Assembly: GCA_003649715.1 (NCBI GenBank)
Contig: QMSS01000111.1
Location: 1 to 5,121 of the forward strand
Source: Thermoplasmata archaeon
GTDB taxonomy: Archaea > Thermoplasmatota > E2 > DHVEG-1
Length of the DNA stretch: 5,121 bases
Direction of reading: 5' to 3'
The notes beneath the pieces were generated by a model, which saw only the letters and a list, made by a program, of their open reading frames with translations, made no database searches and was not told where the DNA came from. Shown here one piece after another: positions 5,054 through 5,121 of this stretch (position 1 is the first letter of the stretch; each line of letters opens with the position of its first letter). Both the position numbers and the translations under genes were made by a program.

Positions 5054-5121
5054 ATGGTTGAGTTTAAAACCATAAAATCTAAAGAAGTAAAATTCGGAAG
5101 GAACAGTTTTATTGAAGTTGC
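5054..5121 (+). CDS. Start of an unidentified protein, cut by the right edge
   Basis: Twenty-two codons and part of another are visible, starting MVEFKTIKSKEVKFGRNSF and then IEVA. A strong GAGGGGG site seven bases upstream and a TATA box at 5007-5014 make it a real gene start rather than a chance frame. The lysine-rich N-terminus ending in GRNSFIEVA resembles short conserved archaeal hypothetical proteins I vaguely recall, but I cannot name a family or function. It is separated from metK by a terminator and has its own promoter, so it need not be linked to S-adenosylmethionine metabolism. Confidence 0.7.
   Translation, partial: MVEFKTIKSKEVKFGRNSFIEV

Noticed and set aside
1..5121. CRISPR arrays, insertion sequences, integrase genes, or tRNA-linked attachment repeats
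   Set aside because: No regularly spaced direct repeats, transposase or integrase motifs were seen, and I saw no second copy of the tRNA-Lys 3' end on reading the window.

Overview
The window reads as part of an AT-rich archaeal chromosome. The evidence is an RNA polymerase subunit H (Rpb5-type) gene, an archaeal/eukaryal-style second-largest RNA polymerase subunit, a tRNA gene without encoded CCA, TATA-type promoters about 26 bases upstream of likely start points, and one apparently leaderless gene. RpoB runs unbroken for 614 codons, well past the point where I recall methanogen and haloarchaeal B'' subunits ending. This favours a lineage with an unsplit rpoB. With the DUF6015-like gene, my best guess is Thermoplasmatota, but this is inference from memory.

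Minus-strand half (1 to about 3091), in transcription order from high to low coordinates: a small DUF5678-like protein with a leaderless-type promoter; a 132-residue retropepsin-like aspartic protease; tRNA-Lys(UUU); rpoH; and the N-terminal half of rpoB, cut by the left window edge. The tRNA is 37 bases from rpoH with no room for a separate rpoH promoter and no T-run between them. The tRNA promoter therefore probably also drives the RNA polymerase operon (rpoH-rpoB, and beyond the edge presumably rpoA1/rpoA2).

Plus-strand half (about 3192 to 5121): after a 166-base divergent intergenic region come a DUF6015-like 135-residue protein of unknown function, metK, and the first 22 codons of a short unidentified gene. 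Each has its own TATA-like box and a Shine-Dalgarno-like site. The MetK is the canonical bacterial type, closely resembling E. coli MetK, rather than the divergent archaeal type of S-adenosylmethionine synthetase. This is the clearest sign of transfer in the window.

The window combines core information processing (RNA polymerase, tRNA-Lys), S-adenosylmethionine supply, and a poorly understood pair (DUF5678-like protein plus retropepsin). That pair is the best candidate here for undescribed biology. No CRISPR array, insertion sequence, integrase or other mobile element was seen.
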